From assembly GCF_003289965.1 (NCBI RefSeq), contig NZ_QMBQ01000001.1, positions 62,001 to 126,000 on the forward strand: a DNA stretch of 64,000 bases, in the 5' to 3' direction. The notes beneath the pieces were generated by a model. The model was given only the letters and a program-made list of their open reading frames with translations. It did not search any database and had not been told where the DNA came from. The stretch is from Mesorhizobium atlanticum. Lineage in GTDB: Bacteria; Pseudomonadota; Alphaproteobacteria; Rhizobiales; Rhizobiaceae. The position numbers were made by a program, and so were the translations under genes. This document shows, piece by piece, positions 16,737 through 25,863 of the stretch; position 1 is the first letter of the stretch; each line of letters starts with the position of its first letter.

Positions 16737-17333
16737 TCAGGCGATGTCGGCCGGCGCGGCTTTGCGCTTGCGGCCGGTGATCATCGCGCGAACAAGGTTT
16801 TCATTATGGCGAAGGCTTGCCATCGCCACGCCGCCGATATGGACGAGCACCAGCGCGAGCAGGCCGTGCGCGGCGAGGCTGTGCGCGTCCTCCACCCAGG
16901 ACACGCCGAAATACGCGTCCGTCGTCTGCATCCACCCGGTCACCGCCACCGACACCATCATGGCCATCAGCACGATCACCATCGCGCCGCCAGCCGGGTT
17001 ATGGCCGATATAGCGGGCCTCGCTGCCCTTGATGATGGCAAGGAGATAGCGCAGCACCGTCGCGGGATCGCGCACGAATTGCGAGAAGCGCGCATAGGGC
17101 GTGCCGACGATGCCCCAGACCAGCCGCATGGCGACAAGCGAGGCGGCGGCGTAGCCGGCCCAGTGGTGGATGTTCTCGGCGCTTTGCGGCGTGAACCAGG
17201 CGATTGCGAAGCTCAGCACCAGCGCCCAGTGGAAGCCGCGCACGACACGGTCCCAGACGCGCACGACGTCGAGTGACGGGCGCGCGTGGGCCTGTGCCGG
17301 CAAGGCTCGATCAGTTTTCGCCGGCTTCGGCAT
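16737..17333 (-). CDS. Cytochrome b/b6-domain membrane protein, probable Ni-hydrogenase-type b561
   Basis: 198 residues from MPKPAKTDRA. Four helices with haem-ligating histidines are seen in VWDRVVRGFHWALVLSF, NIHHWAGYAAASLVAMRLVWG and HSLAAHGLLALVLVHIGGV. The GTPYARFSQFVRDP and RYIGHNPAGGAMV segments are standard for the family. The start lies inside the 3' end of the PepSY gene (23-base overlap), so the two are translated together. Such b561/PepSY pairs probably form a small membrane electron-transfer unit; the donor and acceptor are unknown. Confidence 0.9.
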   Translation of the reverse strand: MPKPAKTDRALPAQAHARPSLDVVRVWDRVVRGFHWALVLSFAIAWFTPQSAENIHHWAGYAAASLVAMRLVWGIVGTPYARFSQFVRDPATVLRYLLAIIKGSEARYIGHNPAGGAMVIVLMAMMVSVAVTGWMQTTDAYFGVSWVEDAHSLAAHGLLALVLVHIGGVAMASLRHNENLVRAMITGRKRKAAPADIA

Positions 17334-17586
17334 TGTCGAGCTTCTCGAGCGTCTCGGCATTGTAGGCGGTGTTGACCTTCTTGCCGTCCTTGTCGACCGC
17401 ATAGACCTCGTAGCAGCCTTTCTCGGTCTTGATCTGGCGCACGGTCAGGCCCTCGCCCTTCAACTGCGCCTCGAGCGTCGCCTTGGGCTGGAACTTCGAT
17501 TTCGCGGCGGTGCTGCAGGTGCCGGCCGCCAGCGCCGGTCCGGCGATCACGCCCGCGAGGGCGGCGATAACGAGAGTGCGATACAT
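17311..17586 (-). CDS. Exported PepSY-domain protein
   Basis: 91 residues from MYRTLVIAALAG with GGAGATCCC upstream. A signal peptide probably ends after GPALAA. The mature part has the PepSY pattern (LEAQLKGEGLTVRQIKTEKG then CYEVYAVDKDGKKVN). It is periplasmic and overlaps the following cytochrome b gene, with which such proteins are commonly paired. Confidence 0.85.
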   Translation of the reverse strand: MYRTLVIAALAGVIAGPALAAGTCSTAAKSKFQPKATLEAQLKGEGLTVRQIKTEKGCYEVYAVDKDGKKVNTAYNAETLEKLDNAEAGEN

Positions 17587-17776
17587 GGGATCTCCATCTG
17601 GTTGGGAGTGGTATTGCGGCCGAGAGGCCATGACGGCGTTGCGCGCGTCACTGGCGAGGCATAGCGAATCCAACCTGACAACCGACTGACAGAAGTCCCG
17701 GAAAAGATGGCGGGCGCGATAGAACCGGGCGACGTGCGCGATAGCGCTGAAAGTCTGGGGCTGATCCGACGGGCTC

Positions 17777-18202
17777 CTAAACGGCGAGCGTCGGCTCGGT
17801 ATTCACCTCCAGCGCCGCTTCCGCCTCGTGATCCTCGTCGGGCAGGACCTCGCCGTGCACCGCCAGCGGGCGGCCGATCCAGATCGGGTCGATGAGGTGG
17901 TCGCGCTTGGCGTTGGCGGTGTTGGGGTGGATGAGGATGCTCAGGCCGCCATGGTTCAGCATCAGCCACGGAACCAGCGTGGCGAAAAGGCCGGTGGCGA
18001 AGGAGACCTGGTACATGGCCTCGTCATGCGGGCCGACCTTCTTGTCGTGCCAGTTGCCCAGGCGCACGCGAAAACGCTCGCCGATGCGCTCGCGCAGCCA
18101 TTCGGCGTGCCGGCGCTCGGCCGGCCCGGCGAAATAGATATGGGCGTGATAGCTGGCGATCTCCGAAAGCTGTCTCGGATTATCTGGTGTGGCGTCGTTC
18201 AT
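17777..18202 (-). CDS. DOPA 4,5-dioxygenase family protein
   Basis: 141 residues. The histidines expected for the iron site are visible in [22 protein letters not shown] and [14 protein letters not shown], in the family order and length. The eukaryotic enzyme cleaves an aromatic catechol ring; bacterial members have unproven substrates. It stands alone between the PepSY gene and a GC-rich repeat. Confidence 0.85.
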   Translation of the reverse strand: MNDATPDNPRQLSEIASYHAHIYFAGPAERRHAEWLRERIGERFRVRLGNWHDKKVGPHDEAMYQVSFATGLFATLVPWLMLNHGGLSILIHPNTANAKRDHLIDPIWIGRPLAVHGEVLPDEDHEAEAALEVNTEPTLAV

Positions 18203-18334
18203 GGCGATGCTCCCCTCCCCGATGGTTCCATCCCGTCGTGCTTGCCGGAACTGTAGGCGGTTCTTCGTTTCCTGGAAACGGGTGAAGCGCTCCGTTCAAG
18301 CGTCGGCGAGCTTGGCGGGCAATCGCGTACGCTG

Positions 18335-18396
18335 GCGCTGCCCCCGCTCCGTCCGCTACGCGGCCACCTCTCCCCCATTTCATGGGGGCGAGGAAA
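18335..18396. repeat. GC-rich CTCCGTC/CACCTCTCCCCC repeat, copy 1
   Basis: Reads GCGCTGCCCCCGCTCCGTC, a short palindrome, CACCTCTCCCCC, a hairpin loop and GGGGGCGAGGAAA. Seven or more related copies lie in the window (20.86, 20.99, 23.2-23.6, 45.38 kb). Between 18203 and 18784 I see no gene apart from this repeat. Confidence 0.7.
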
Positions 18397-18784
18397 GGGC
18401 CGCCGCCCGCCGCTCGCGACAATGTGTATGGCAGCTATTTCAGTCTTCGCTTATCAACGGGCAAGCATGCCATCCATGGTTCCCGGACAGCCCCGTCCTG
18501 GGAAGACGACGTCTTTGAGAATGAGGCAAGGGATGGAGGGGGAGCGGCGACGGAACGGCCTTTGATGCGCCTGAGGCGCGGCGCCCGGGAACGGGCGGCA
18601 AGCCGCGCCGAGGCGGGCAGGTTCCGGCATCATCAAAGCGGGCAAATCGACGCGGACCATCGAGCGGGGCCGGCCGAAACGGCACCCCGCGCAGCATGAA
18701 CCCGGGCGGTGCCCCGGAAGTCTCGTCGTGGTCTTCGCTTGCCCTCTCCCTTCGATTTTGAGTGCGTTTGAGCGGGGGGTTGGC

Positions 18785-19321
18785 ATGTCGCATCTTCTGT
18801 TTCTGCTCGCGCTCGGCTTCGTCGCCTGGCAGTGGTTCGCCAAGGGGCGAAGCAGGGCCAAAGGCGTCCGGCTGGAAGGCAGGCGGCCGGAGGGCCGCCG
18901 GCGCGCCGCGCCGCGGGCCGTGTCCTCGGACGACGCCGACGACGACACCGAAGGCGACGAGGTTGTCGATGTCGCCAAGGCGGTTTCGGGCTTCCTCGGC
19001 GAGAAGGGATTCCTCGGCGAAAAAGGCCTGCTCGGTGACGCCCTGCTCGGCGAGACAGGGCGGGAGCTGCTCGGCCAGGCCGTCAGCCGCGCCTTGCAGG
19101 AGTCCGGCGTCGCCACCGAGATCGAGCGCAGGGCGTCCGAGGCGCTGAAGCCGCTCAGGCAGGCGGCCAGGCAGGCCTCGAAGAAGGCGGCCGCGCAGGC
19201 ACAGGGCAAGCAACGGACCAAATACCTGCTCGACGGCGACAATGGCTTCCGGCAGCGGACGGACCGCACCGCGCGGCTCGAACAATCCTTCAGGGGCAAG
19301 GGCCTCTGCTCGCCGCGTTAG
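18785..19321 (+). CDS. Membrane-anchored hypothetical protein upstream of the SPFH gene
   Basis: 178 residues from MSHLLFLLALGFVAW, with GGGGGTTGGC upstream. One N-terminal membrane helix is followed by a basic stretch, an acidic patch (SSDDADDDTEGDE) and a repeated short motif (FLGEKGFLGEKGLLGDALLG). The C-terminal half is helical and lysine/alanine-rich. Not recognised. Open frames on the opposite strand are proline/arginine-rich and look like shadows. It lies 103 bp upstream of the SPFH gene on the same strand and may be part of its operon. Confidence 0.55.
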   Translation: MSHLLFLLALGFVAWQWFAKGRSRAKGVRLEGRRPEGRRRAAPRAVSSDDADDDTEGDEVVDVAKAVSGFLGEKGFLGEKGLLGDALLGETGRELLGQAVSRALQESGVATEIERRASEALKPLRQAARQASKKAAAQAQGKQRTKYLLDGDNGFRQRTDRTARLEQSFRGKGLCSPR

Positions 19322-19424
19322 CGCGGCTGACATTCCGAATCGTCTTTCCGCTCCAACCATCTGTTCTGCATCGTAAATCCATGAGGCACGCGGGGCGTGT
19401 CCAACCAAGCGAGGGAGAGTTCAA

Positions 19425-20258
19425 ATGGCAATCACCAGGCAGGTCATCACATCGCTGCAGCGCGACGGCACGGATGCGCTGGGCACCAGGACGGTGGCGA
19501 TGAAGATCGTCGACGAGAGCATCGTCTCGGGCTCGCTGCTCACCGTCGAGAGCAATCATTTCTGCATCCTGAAGTCGCGCGGCGCGGTGCTCAACGTCTA
19601 CGAGACCGGGCAATACGCGCTGCAGACGCCGGACAAGCCGCTGGTGGGCTCGGTGGTGCAAGGCTTCTTCGGCGGCTCGTCGCCCTGGGTCTACGAGGTC
19701 ATCTACATCAACCGCTCGAAACTCCTGGTGCGCAACGAGGGCGTGGCGACCAGCGCGGAGATGGCGGAGATGTCCTATGTGGTCGACTATTACATCCACA
19801 TCGACAGCAAGGAAGAGGCGCTCGACCTCATCACCCACATGCCCTTCGCCGGGGCCGTGATCGACACCAAGGAGATCGCCGACTATGCCGGCCCGGCGAT
19901 CGAACAGGCGATCAACCAGATCATCCAGGTCACCAAGATGGAGAACGTCAACGAGCGCATCAGCGACGTGCGCGAGGCGGTGAAGGCGCATCTCACCGAT
20001 TTCCTGAAGGTCTACGGCATCATGCTCAACGACCTCAAGGTGCTGATCATGCCGCGCGACGAGCGCATGCGCGAATTGATCTCGCTGCAGGCGATCGGCC
20101 TCAGCCCCATCGAGGCGGTGCGCTATTACCTGGCGCTGCGCATGGCGGACAAGGGCCTGGTCTCGGCGCCCAATGCCGCCGCCGGCGTGCCGTTCCAGAT
20201 CGGCGGCCAGCCCACCGGCTTCTATCCACTGGGCGACGAAGTGGGCGCGACGCGATGA
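19425..20258 (+). CDS. SPFH (band 7)-domain protein without a membrane segment
   Basis: 277 residues with GGGAGAGTT before the ATG. The body follows the SPFH pattern: QYALQTPDKPLVGSVVQGFF, then YEVIYINRSKLLVRNEGVATS, then a long C-terminal helical part (VREAVKAHLTDFLKVYGIML) with LKVLIMPRDERMRELISLQA. No hydrophobic helix is visible, so it is probably a cytoplasmic, oligomer-forming member rather than a membrane stomatin or flotillin. Its stop overlaps the next ATG (ATGA), showing translational coupling. Function unknown. Confidence 0.75.
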   Translation: MAITRQVITSLQRDGTDALGTRTVAMKIVDESIVSGSLLTVESNHFCILKSRGAVLNVYETGQYALQTPDKPLVGSVVQGFFGGSSPWVYEVIYINRSKLLVRNEGVATSAEMAEMSYVVDYYIHIDSKEEALDLITHMPFAGAVIDTKEIADYAGPAIEQAINQIIQVTKMENVNERISDVREAVKAHLTDFLKVYGIMLNDLKVLIMPRDERMRELISLQAIGLSPIEAVRYYLALRMADKGLVSAPNAAAGVPFQIGGQPTGFYPLGDEVGATR

Positions 20259-20791
20259 GCCGCTTCTACGAGGCCGGGCCGCTGGCGCAGGTCGGGATCA
20301 ACCTGTTCTACGGCTATGGCTACAATTTCTACCGGCTGGAAAACCAGCTCCGGGCCGACGACCAGCGGGTGCGCCAGATGGCGTGCTCGCTGCTCAGCCG
20401 GGCGCGGGCTGGGCTCGACGCGGCCGAGAGCCGCTACCGGCGCGAGAACATCGCGCCGCCCACCAGGGCCAATCCCTTCCCCGATCCGGCGGTTGTCGCC
20501 AACGCCCAGGCGCTGGAGCGGCTGGGCCGCGAGGTGGGCGGGCTGGAAGGGCTGATCCGCCACCAGCCGGTGCCGGAGAACGACCGCATGGCCCAGCGCT
20601 ACCGGCTGGAAGCCGCGACGCTTGCCACGCTGGCCGAAAAGGACGCGGTGCTGGTCGGCCAGGCGGAGCTGCTGCGCTCTCTCCTCGAGGGCGCGGCCGG
20701 CGAGGCGATACTCGCCAACAAAGGCGAGATCGAGACCGGCATCGCCGCCATCGCGACCACATTGCGCGACCGGCAGACGTTCCTGCTGTGA
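20255..20791 (+). CDS. Helical partner protein coupled to the SPFH gene
   Basis: 178 residues beginning MSRFYEAGPLAQVGINLFYG. The first 30 residues are rich in Gly/Tyr/Phe (YGYGYNFYRLENQLRADD); the rest is amphipathic helix with likely coiled coil (SLLSRARAGLDAAESRYRRE, and LEAATLATLAEKDAVLVGQA). The start overlaps the SPFH stop by four bases, so the two proteins are very likely made together and may assemble. Not recognised as a known family. Confidence 0.65.
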   Translation: MSRFYEAGPLAQVGINLFYGYGYNFYRLENQLRADDQRVRQMACSLLSRARAGLDAAESRYRRENIAPPTRANPFPDPAVVANAQALERLGREVGGLEGLIRHQPVPENDRMAQRYRLEAATLATLAEKDAVLVGQAELLRSLLEGAAGEAILANKGEIETGIAAIATTLRDRQTFLL

Positions 20792-20863
20792 GGATCCGAA
20801 CCGGGCGGGGCGCGGGCTTCTGACAGGCAAAAGCTCCGGCGCCTCGAAGGATCGCATAGGGCA

Positions 20864-20928
20864 GCGCTGCCCCCGCTCCGTCTCGGCTTCGCCGAGCCAC
20901 CTCTCCCCCGCGCTGCGGGGGCGAGGAA
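20864..20928. repeat. GC-rich CTCCGTC/CACCTCTCCCCC repeat, copy 2
   Basis: Contains CCGCTCCGTCTCGGCTTCG, a 6-bp GGC/GCC palindrome, then CCACCTCTCCCCC and a GCGCTGCGGGGGCGAGGAA hairpin end. The stretch 20792-21089 holds only this and the inverted copy 3. Confidence 0.7.
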
Positions 20929-20990
20929 CCCAAGCTTGCGAAGGTCGCGGCCAAGGCGATTGACATTTCCTCGCCCTCGGCGACTGGCGT

Positions 20991-21058
20991 TTCCTCGCCC
21001 CCGTGAAATGGGGGAGAGGTGGCTCGGCGCGCAGCGCCGAGACGGAGCGGGGGAGCGC
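20991..21058. repeat. GC-rich repeat, copy 3, opposite orientation
   Basis: Reverse orientation of copy 2 (TTCCTCGCCCCCGTGAAATG, then GGGGGAGAGGTGGCTCGGCG and a GAGACGGAGCGGGGG end). Copies 2 and 3 face each other downstream of convergent genes and could form a long cruciform or a bidirectional terminator. Confidence 0.7.
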
Positions 21059-21089
21059 CATCCGCGGTTGCGCACCACCTCGGAGCGCC

Positions 21090-23159
21090 CTATCCCTTAC
21101 CGCCGCTCGCCCCACTCCCCCACAGCGCCCGCTGGATCAAGCCGCGCTTCTTCTTCCTCGACACCAGCTCGACATCGCTCACCAGCTTCGCCCCGCCCTC
21201 ACGCCGCTCCAGCGTGATCTTGCGCGTATGAAACGCTTCCAGCTCGGCGCGGTGGGCGACGCTGATGATGGTGACTCTGGGCAGTTCCTTCATCACCGTT
21301 TGCATCATTGTGTCCTGGCTCTTCTCGTCCAGCGCCGAGGTCGCCTCGTCGAGCACCACGATGTCGGGCGCGTGCAGCAGAAGGCGGGCGAAGGCGAGGC
21401 GCTGCTTTTCGCCGCCCGACAGCGTCTGGTCCCACGGCGCCTCCTCCTCCAGCCGTTCGTTCAGATAGCCAAGGCCGACCTTGTCGAGCGCGGCATTGAT
21501 CTCCTTCACCGTCCAATTGTCGGCGGCGGCGGGATAGGCGGCGGCGCGGCGCAGCGTGCCGGATGGGATATAGGGCCGCTGCGGCAGCATGAAAAGGCGC
21601 TTGCCCGGGTGGAAATCGACGCTGCCGCTGCCCCAGGGCCAGAGGCCGGCAATGGCGCGCACCAGCGTCGACTTGCCGGTGCCGGATTCGCCCGAGACCA
21701 GCACGCGCTCGCCGGGCTGGATCTCCACCTCGGTTTCCTTCACCACCGAGGTGCCGTCGTCGAGCGTCACCGAAAGATTTCTGAGGCTGAGCATGGCGCC
21801 GTCCCCGGTCTCGCCGCGCTGGATGCGGCCCAGCCGGTCGTTCTCTTCGGCCCGCTCCAGCCCGTCCAGCGACATCATCAGCGAGGCGATGCGGCGGGCC
21901 GAGGCGTTCCAGTCGGCAAGCCGGGGATAATTGTCGACCAGCCAGCCGAACGCGCCTTGCACGAGGGCGAAAGCGGAGGCCGCCTGCATGACCTGTCCAA
22001 GGCTCATCGAGCCGTCGAGGAATTTCGGCGCGCATAGAAGCACCGGCACGACCGGCGCGAACAGGCTGGAGCCCTGCGAGACGAGCGTGGTGCGCATGTG
22101 CTGGCCGGTGAGCCGCGCCCAGCGGCCGAGTACGGCGGCGAAGGAGCGGTCGATGCCGGCGTTCTCCTCCTCCTCGCCGCCCAGCAGCGCGATGCTCTCG
22201 CCGTTTTCGCGCACGCGCGTCAGCACGTAGCGGAACTCGGCTTCCGTCTGGTTCTTCTGCTCTGAAAGCTCGACGAAATGGCGGCCGATGAAGAACATCG
22301 AGGTCGAGGTGATGGCGGCATAGATGACGGCGGTGACGACGAGGAAGCCGGGCACGGTGATGACCGAGCCGCCCAGCGAAAAGCTCAGCGCGCCGCCGAT
22401 GGTCCACAGGACGACGATGAAGGTCGAGGCCGACAGGAAGGCGTTGAGCACGCCGGCGATGAAATCGACGGGCGATTCCGTGGCGATGCGCAGGTCCTCG
22501 GTCAGGCGCGCCTCGGGATTGGCATGGTCGCCCTTGACGAGGTTGAGCTGGTAGTAGCGCCCGCCGGCCAGCCAGCGCTGGATGACAGCCGTGGTCAGCC
22601 AGGAGCGCCAGCGCCGCTGCATGGTCATGCGGATGTAGACCTGCGCGACCACCAGGCTGATGCTGCCGGCGACCAGCGGCAGGAAGATGGCGCTCAACCA
22701 GTAGACGATGTGGGCGTCGCGCTGCTCGATGGCGTCGAAGATCGCGCGGTTCCAGCGGTTGATGCCATACTGAAAACCGACATTGACGCAGATGAGCGTG
22801 AGCAGCCCGATCGTCAGTGGCCAGGCGAGCCTGTCGCCGCGCAAACCCCAATAGCCGCGCCCGCTGATCCAGAAGCGCCGCAGAAGATACTTCTTGCGCG
22901 CCCGCTTGGCCTCTTCGGGCGAAAGCTGAGGGCCGGGCTCGGCGGCCTCGGGCGGCGGCGATCCGGCATGACCGATGGCCTCGGGCGCCGCGTCGGCAGG
23001 TGGCTTTTCCTGCGCTGCCTCGGGCGCGGCCGCGCGCGGCTTGGGCGGCTTGTCCTGCCGCGGATTCGGCTTGCCTACCCGCTTCTGTGAGGGCGCTTGG
23101 CGCACCGCACGCAAAGTGGCGGCGTCTGCGGGCTTCCGTTTGGCTCTGGCCTTGGGCAT
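21090..23159 (-). CDS. ABC transporter with fused permease and ATPase, SbmA/BacA- or ABCD-like
   Basis: 689 residues from MPKARAKRKP. Residues 1-90 are a proline/alanine-rich, basic, probably disordered extension. A six-helix ABC_membrane_2-type domain follows (GRGYWGLRGDRLAWPLTIGL, YGINRWNRAIFDAIEQRD, RMTMQRRWRSWLTT, LTEDLRIATESPVDFIAGV). The ATPase has Walker A SGESGTGKST, signature TLSGGEKQRLAFARL and Walker B IVVLDEATSALDE. In rhizobia, relatives take up peptides or very-long-chain lipids, and BacA matters in symbiosis. This is a full-length half-transporter that should dimerise. Substrate unknown. Confidence 0.9.
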   Translation of the reverse strand: MPKARAKRKPADAATLRAVRQAPSQKRVGKPNPRQDKPPKPRAAAPEAAQEKPPADAAPEAIGHAGSPPPEAAEPGPQLSPEEAKRARKKYLLRRFWISGRGYWGLRGDRLAWPLTIGLLTLICVNVGFQYGINRWNRAIFDAIEQRDAHIVYWLSAIFLPLVAGSISLVVAQVYIRMTMQRRWRSWLTTAVIQRWLAGGRYYQLNLVKGDHANPEARLTEDLRIATESPVDFIAGVLNAFLSASTFIVVLWTIGGALSFSLGGSVITVPGFLVVTAVIYAAITSTSMFFIGRHFVELSEQKNQTEAEFRYVLTRVRENGESIALLGGEEEENAGIDRSFAAVLGRWARLTGQHMRTTLVSQGSSLFAPVVPVLLCAPKFLDGSMSLGQVMQAASAFALVQGAFGWLVDNYPRLADWNASARRIASLMMSLDGLERAEENDRLGRIQRGETGDGAMLSLRNLSVTLDDGTSVVKETEVEIQPGERVLVSGESGTGKSTLVRAIAGLWPWGSGSVDFHPGKRLFMLPQRPYIPSGTLRRAAAYPAAADNWTVKEINAALDKVGLGYLNERLEEEAPWDQTLSGGEKQRLAFARLLLHAPDIVVLDEATSALDEKSQDTMMQTVMKELPRVTIISVAHRAELEAFHTRKITLERREGGAKLVSDVELVSRKKKRGLIQRALWGSGASGGKG

Positions 23160-23220
23160 CGCGCGACAACGGCCCAAAAATCAAAAGGTTTCATGCAGGC
23201 CGCCCGGGGCAATCACGGAG

Positions 23221-23612
23221 GTTGTTCCCCCGCTCCGTCCCGGCTTCGAGTCACTGCCTTGGCGGGGGCGAGGGACCGCATGCATTCTCCAACGCAGTGC
23301 TGGTCGACCCCCACTCCGTCTCGGCTTCGCCGAGCCACCTCTCCCCCGATCGACGGGGTAGAGGAAAGGGCGTCAAGCTTTTTGCCGTCAACGCTCGTCC
23401 CGGCAACGCTCGTCCAGCAACGCTCCCTTCCTTTCCCTCCGGAGGGGGGAAAGGTGGCGCTGCGAAGCAGCGACGGATTGGGGGAACCACCTGGCAATCA
23501 AGCCTCACGTCGATCAGTCACGCCAGTCACAGAAGATGTGTGCATGCCGTAGACGATTGTGGGGAGAGGTGGCTCGGCGCGCAGCGCCGAGACGGAGCGG
23601 GGGAGCGCCCCA
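23221..23612. repeat. Cluster of four GC-rich repeats (copies 4-7)
   Basis: Degenerate to good copies at about 23221-23275, 23303-23370, 23425-23485 (inverted variant with CCCTCCGGAGGGGGGAAAG) and 23558-23609 (inverted, GGGGAGAGGTGGCTCGGCGC). They fill most of the space 23160-23729, in which I see no gene; open frames there are read-through of the repeats. Confidence 0.65.
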
Positions 23613-23729
23613 TGCGATTGCGCACGACATCGGAGCGCTTCCCACCACTCGGGCGATCCACGTCGCGGCTACCCTGCCCTTTCGCCGCCGCTTGCCAGCC
23701 GAACTACGAAGAATGCCTGCGCAGGCAAG

Positions 23730-25703
23730 TCACGCTGCGGTGCCGCTGCGGGGATTGCGCCGCGGCTCGAAAATAACCTCAGCGCCCGCGGCGTCGAAGG
23801 CGAGCGCGTCGCGCATCGGGAGTGCCGCCGAAAACAGATAGCCTTGCGCGATCATGCAGCCCAGGGAGCGCAGGATCATGCGGTCGGCGTCGGTCTCGAC
23901 GCCCTCGGCCATCACCTCGATGCCGAGCGTGCGGCCAAGGCCGATCACCGCCTCGACCACGGCCTGGTCCTCAACCGATTTCGCCAGGTCGCGCACGAAA
24001 TCCTTGTCGATCTTGATCTTGCGGATGCGGCTGTCCTTCAGCGACACCAGCGTCGAGAAGCCGGTGCCGAAATCGTCGAGAACGATCGATATGCCGGCAT
24101 CCGCAAGGTGGCCGACCTTCTCGTCGACCCGGGCGCGGTCGACCGGCGCCTCCTCGGTGATCTCGATCTCCAGCATTGCGGCCGGCACGTTCTTCGCCTT
24201 CAGGCCATCGAGGATCATGTCGTCGACATTGCCGGCCTCGAGCTCGCGCGGCGACAGGTTCATCGCGACGCGAACATCGGAGCGCCCCTGCCGCATCAGC
24301 TCGCCGATCATGGCGCAGCAATTCAAGAACACGGTCTCGGTCAGAAGCGAAAGAAGGCCGGTCTCGCGCGCGGCGGTGACGATCTCGGGCGGCGAGATGG
24401 CGCCGTGGACCTCGTGGTGCCAGCGCAGCAGCGCCTCGAAGCCGACGACCGCGCCGGTGTCGAGCCGCACCAAGGGCTGGTACCAGGAGCAGAGCGCGCC
24501 CGACTCGATCGCGCCGCGCAGATCGCGCTCGATGCGGTTCTTGCGTTCCAGCGCGCAGTCGAGCGCGGCGTCGAAGAGGCAGTATTCGTTCCTGCCGCCG
24601 CGCTTGGCCGCGTAGAGCGCGAAGTCCGCCTTGAGCAGCATCTCCGTCAATCGCGGCTTTTCCGCCTGATAGATGCCGATCGAGGCGCCGACGCGCACCG
24701 AATTCAGCTCCGTGTCCGGATTGGCGATGGCCGCGATGATGGTGGATGCAAGCTCGCCGGCCGGCCGCGAGGATCTGCCGGCGGAAAAAAGCAGCACGAA
24801 CTCGTCGCCGCCGATACGCGCGATCGTCGCGCCTTCCGGCGCGTGGTCCTCGATCCCGCGCGCCACCTTGACCAGCAGGCCGTCGCCGATGTTGTGGCCG
24901 TAGGTGTCGTTGACGGATTTGAAGCCGTCGAGGTCGATCAGCATGGCCACGAACGGGCCGTCGGAAGGACCGATCTCTCGGATCGCCTGTTCCAGCCCGT
25001 AGCGGTTGAGCAAATTCGTCAGCGGATCGCGCCTGGAGTTGCGTTCCATCTCGGCGGCGAACTCGCGCGCCTCGTATTTGAGGCGGCTGGTCTCGCGGAA
25101 GCGGGATTGTCCGATCAGCGCGCTCCTGACCATGCCGGCGAAAAACATCGCGATGGTGAAGGCAAGCACGTAATTCGCGACGCCGCCATGCGCCAGCACG
25201 CAGCCGGCGGCGATGAGAAGCGGCAAGGTGACGAAGTTGATCGAGGCCGGCGCATAGGAGGTGCCGTAGGTGACCGACCCGGCCGAAGCGCCAGCCAGCA
25301 CGATCAGGTAGAGCGGCGCCTCAGCCGATGCGTATCCGTCGCTGAGCAGCGCCAGAAACGACCAGGCGATGCCCGAGGCGAGCGCCAGCAGGCCATAGAG
25401 CGAAAGCCGGGCGCGGACCGCCTGGGGCCGCTCGTCGGTCGCGCCGGACTGGGCGAGCGCCAGCACCAGGCGCGCGCCGTTGATCAGGGCGACCGCGGCA
25501 AACCACATCACCGCGGCAAGGCCGCCGCCGGAGATCAGCTGCACCACCAGGATCAGCGCCGAGAGCACCGTGCCGACGGGCATCGAGATGAAGACGCATT
25601 TGCTCAGATCGCCAAGCTGGTCGCGCAGGATGCCGGCTTCCACGGCTTCGCTCTGCCCCTCCGAAGAGGGACCCGCAGCCAGCCGCTCATCATGCTTCGC
25701 CAT
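23730..25703 (-). CDS. Membrane-bound GGDEF-EAL protein (cyclic di-GMP turnover)
   Basis: 657 residues. The N-terminal 210 residues hold several membrane helices (VFISMPVGTVLSALILVVQL, LYGLLALASGIAWSFLALL). The GGDEF domain begins near DPLTNLLNRYGL and has an intact RIGGDEF, so diguanylate cyclase activity is possible. The EAL domain has GFEALLRW, MNLSPRE, EITEE, LDDFGTGFSTL and MAEGVET, so phosphodiesterase residues also look complete. Net activity cannot be told. Single gene, with a GC-rich repeat cluster between it and the ABC transporter. Confidence 0.92.
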   Translation of the reverse strand: MAKHDERLAAGPSSEGQSEAVEAGILRDQLGDLSKCVFISMPVGTVLSALILVVQLISGGGLAAVMWFAAVALINGARLVLALAQSGATDERPQAVRARLSLYGLLALASGIAWSFLALLSDGYASAEAPLYLIVLAGASAGSVTYGTSYAPASINFVTLPLLIAAGCVLAHGGVANYVLAFTIAMFFAGMVRSALIGQSRFRETSRLKYEAREFAAEMERNSRRDPLTNLLNRYGLEQAIREIGPSDGPFVAMLIDLDGFKSVNDTYGHNIGDGLLVKVARGIEDHAPEGATIARIGGDEFVLLFSAGRSSRPAGELASTIIAAIANPDTELNSVRVGASIGIYQAEKPRLTEMLLKADFALYAAKRGGRNEYCLFDAALDCALERKNRIERDLRGAIESGALCSWYQPLVRLDTGAVVGFEALLRWHHEVHGAISPPEIVTAARETGLLSLLTETVFLNCCAMIGELMRQGRSDVRVAMNLSPRELEAGNVDDMILDGLKAKNVPAAMLEIEITEEAPVDRARVDEKVGHLADAGISIVLDDFGTGFSTLVSLKDSRIRKIKIDKDFVRDLAKSVEDQAVVEAVIGLGRTLGIEVMAEGVETDADRMILRSLGCMIAQGYLFSAALPMRDALAFDAAGAEVIFEPRRNPRSGTAA

Positions 25704-25863
25704 GCTTAACGTGGTTAGGCGAGCGGGATGAAAATCGTGTTAAGGATTTCAGCGGTTTACGGTGCATTTTCCCGGTGGGCCACAGGAATTTGTCCGCATG
25801 GCCCGGCGTAGGCAGAATCGCAGCGTGTTTGTATGAGCCACGCTCAAGCGGAGTTGGAAGATC

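Noticed and set aside
18440..19408. Minus-strand frames over the gene upstream of the SPFH gene
   Set aside because: Leucine/proline/arginine-rich without family character; the plus frame has a ribosome site, a membrane helix and regular repeats.
22278..23090. Plus-strand frame across the ABC transporter gene
   Set aside because: Asp/Gly/Arg-rich shadow of a clear ABC permease on the other strand.
18335..23612. GC-rich hairpin repeats as a CRISPR array
   Set aside because: Copies vary in spacing, orientation and sequence, and there are no regular spacers or cas genes.
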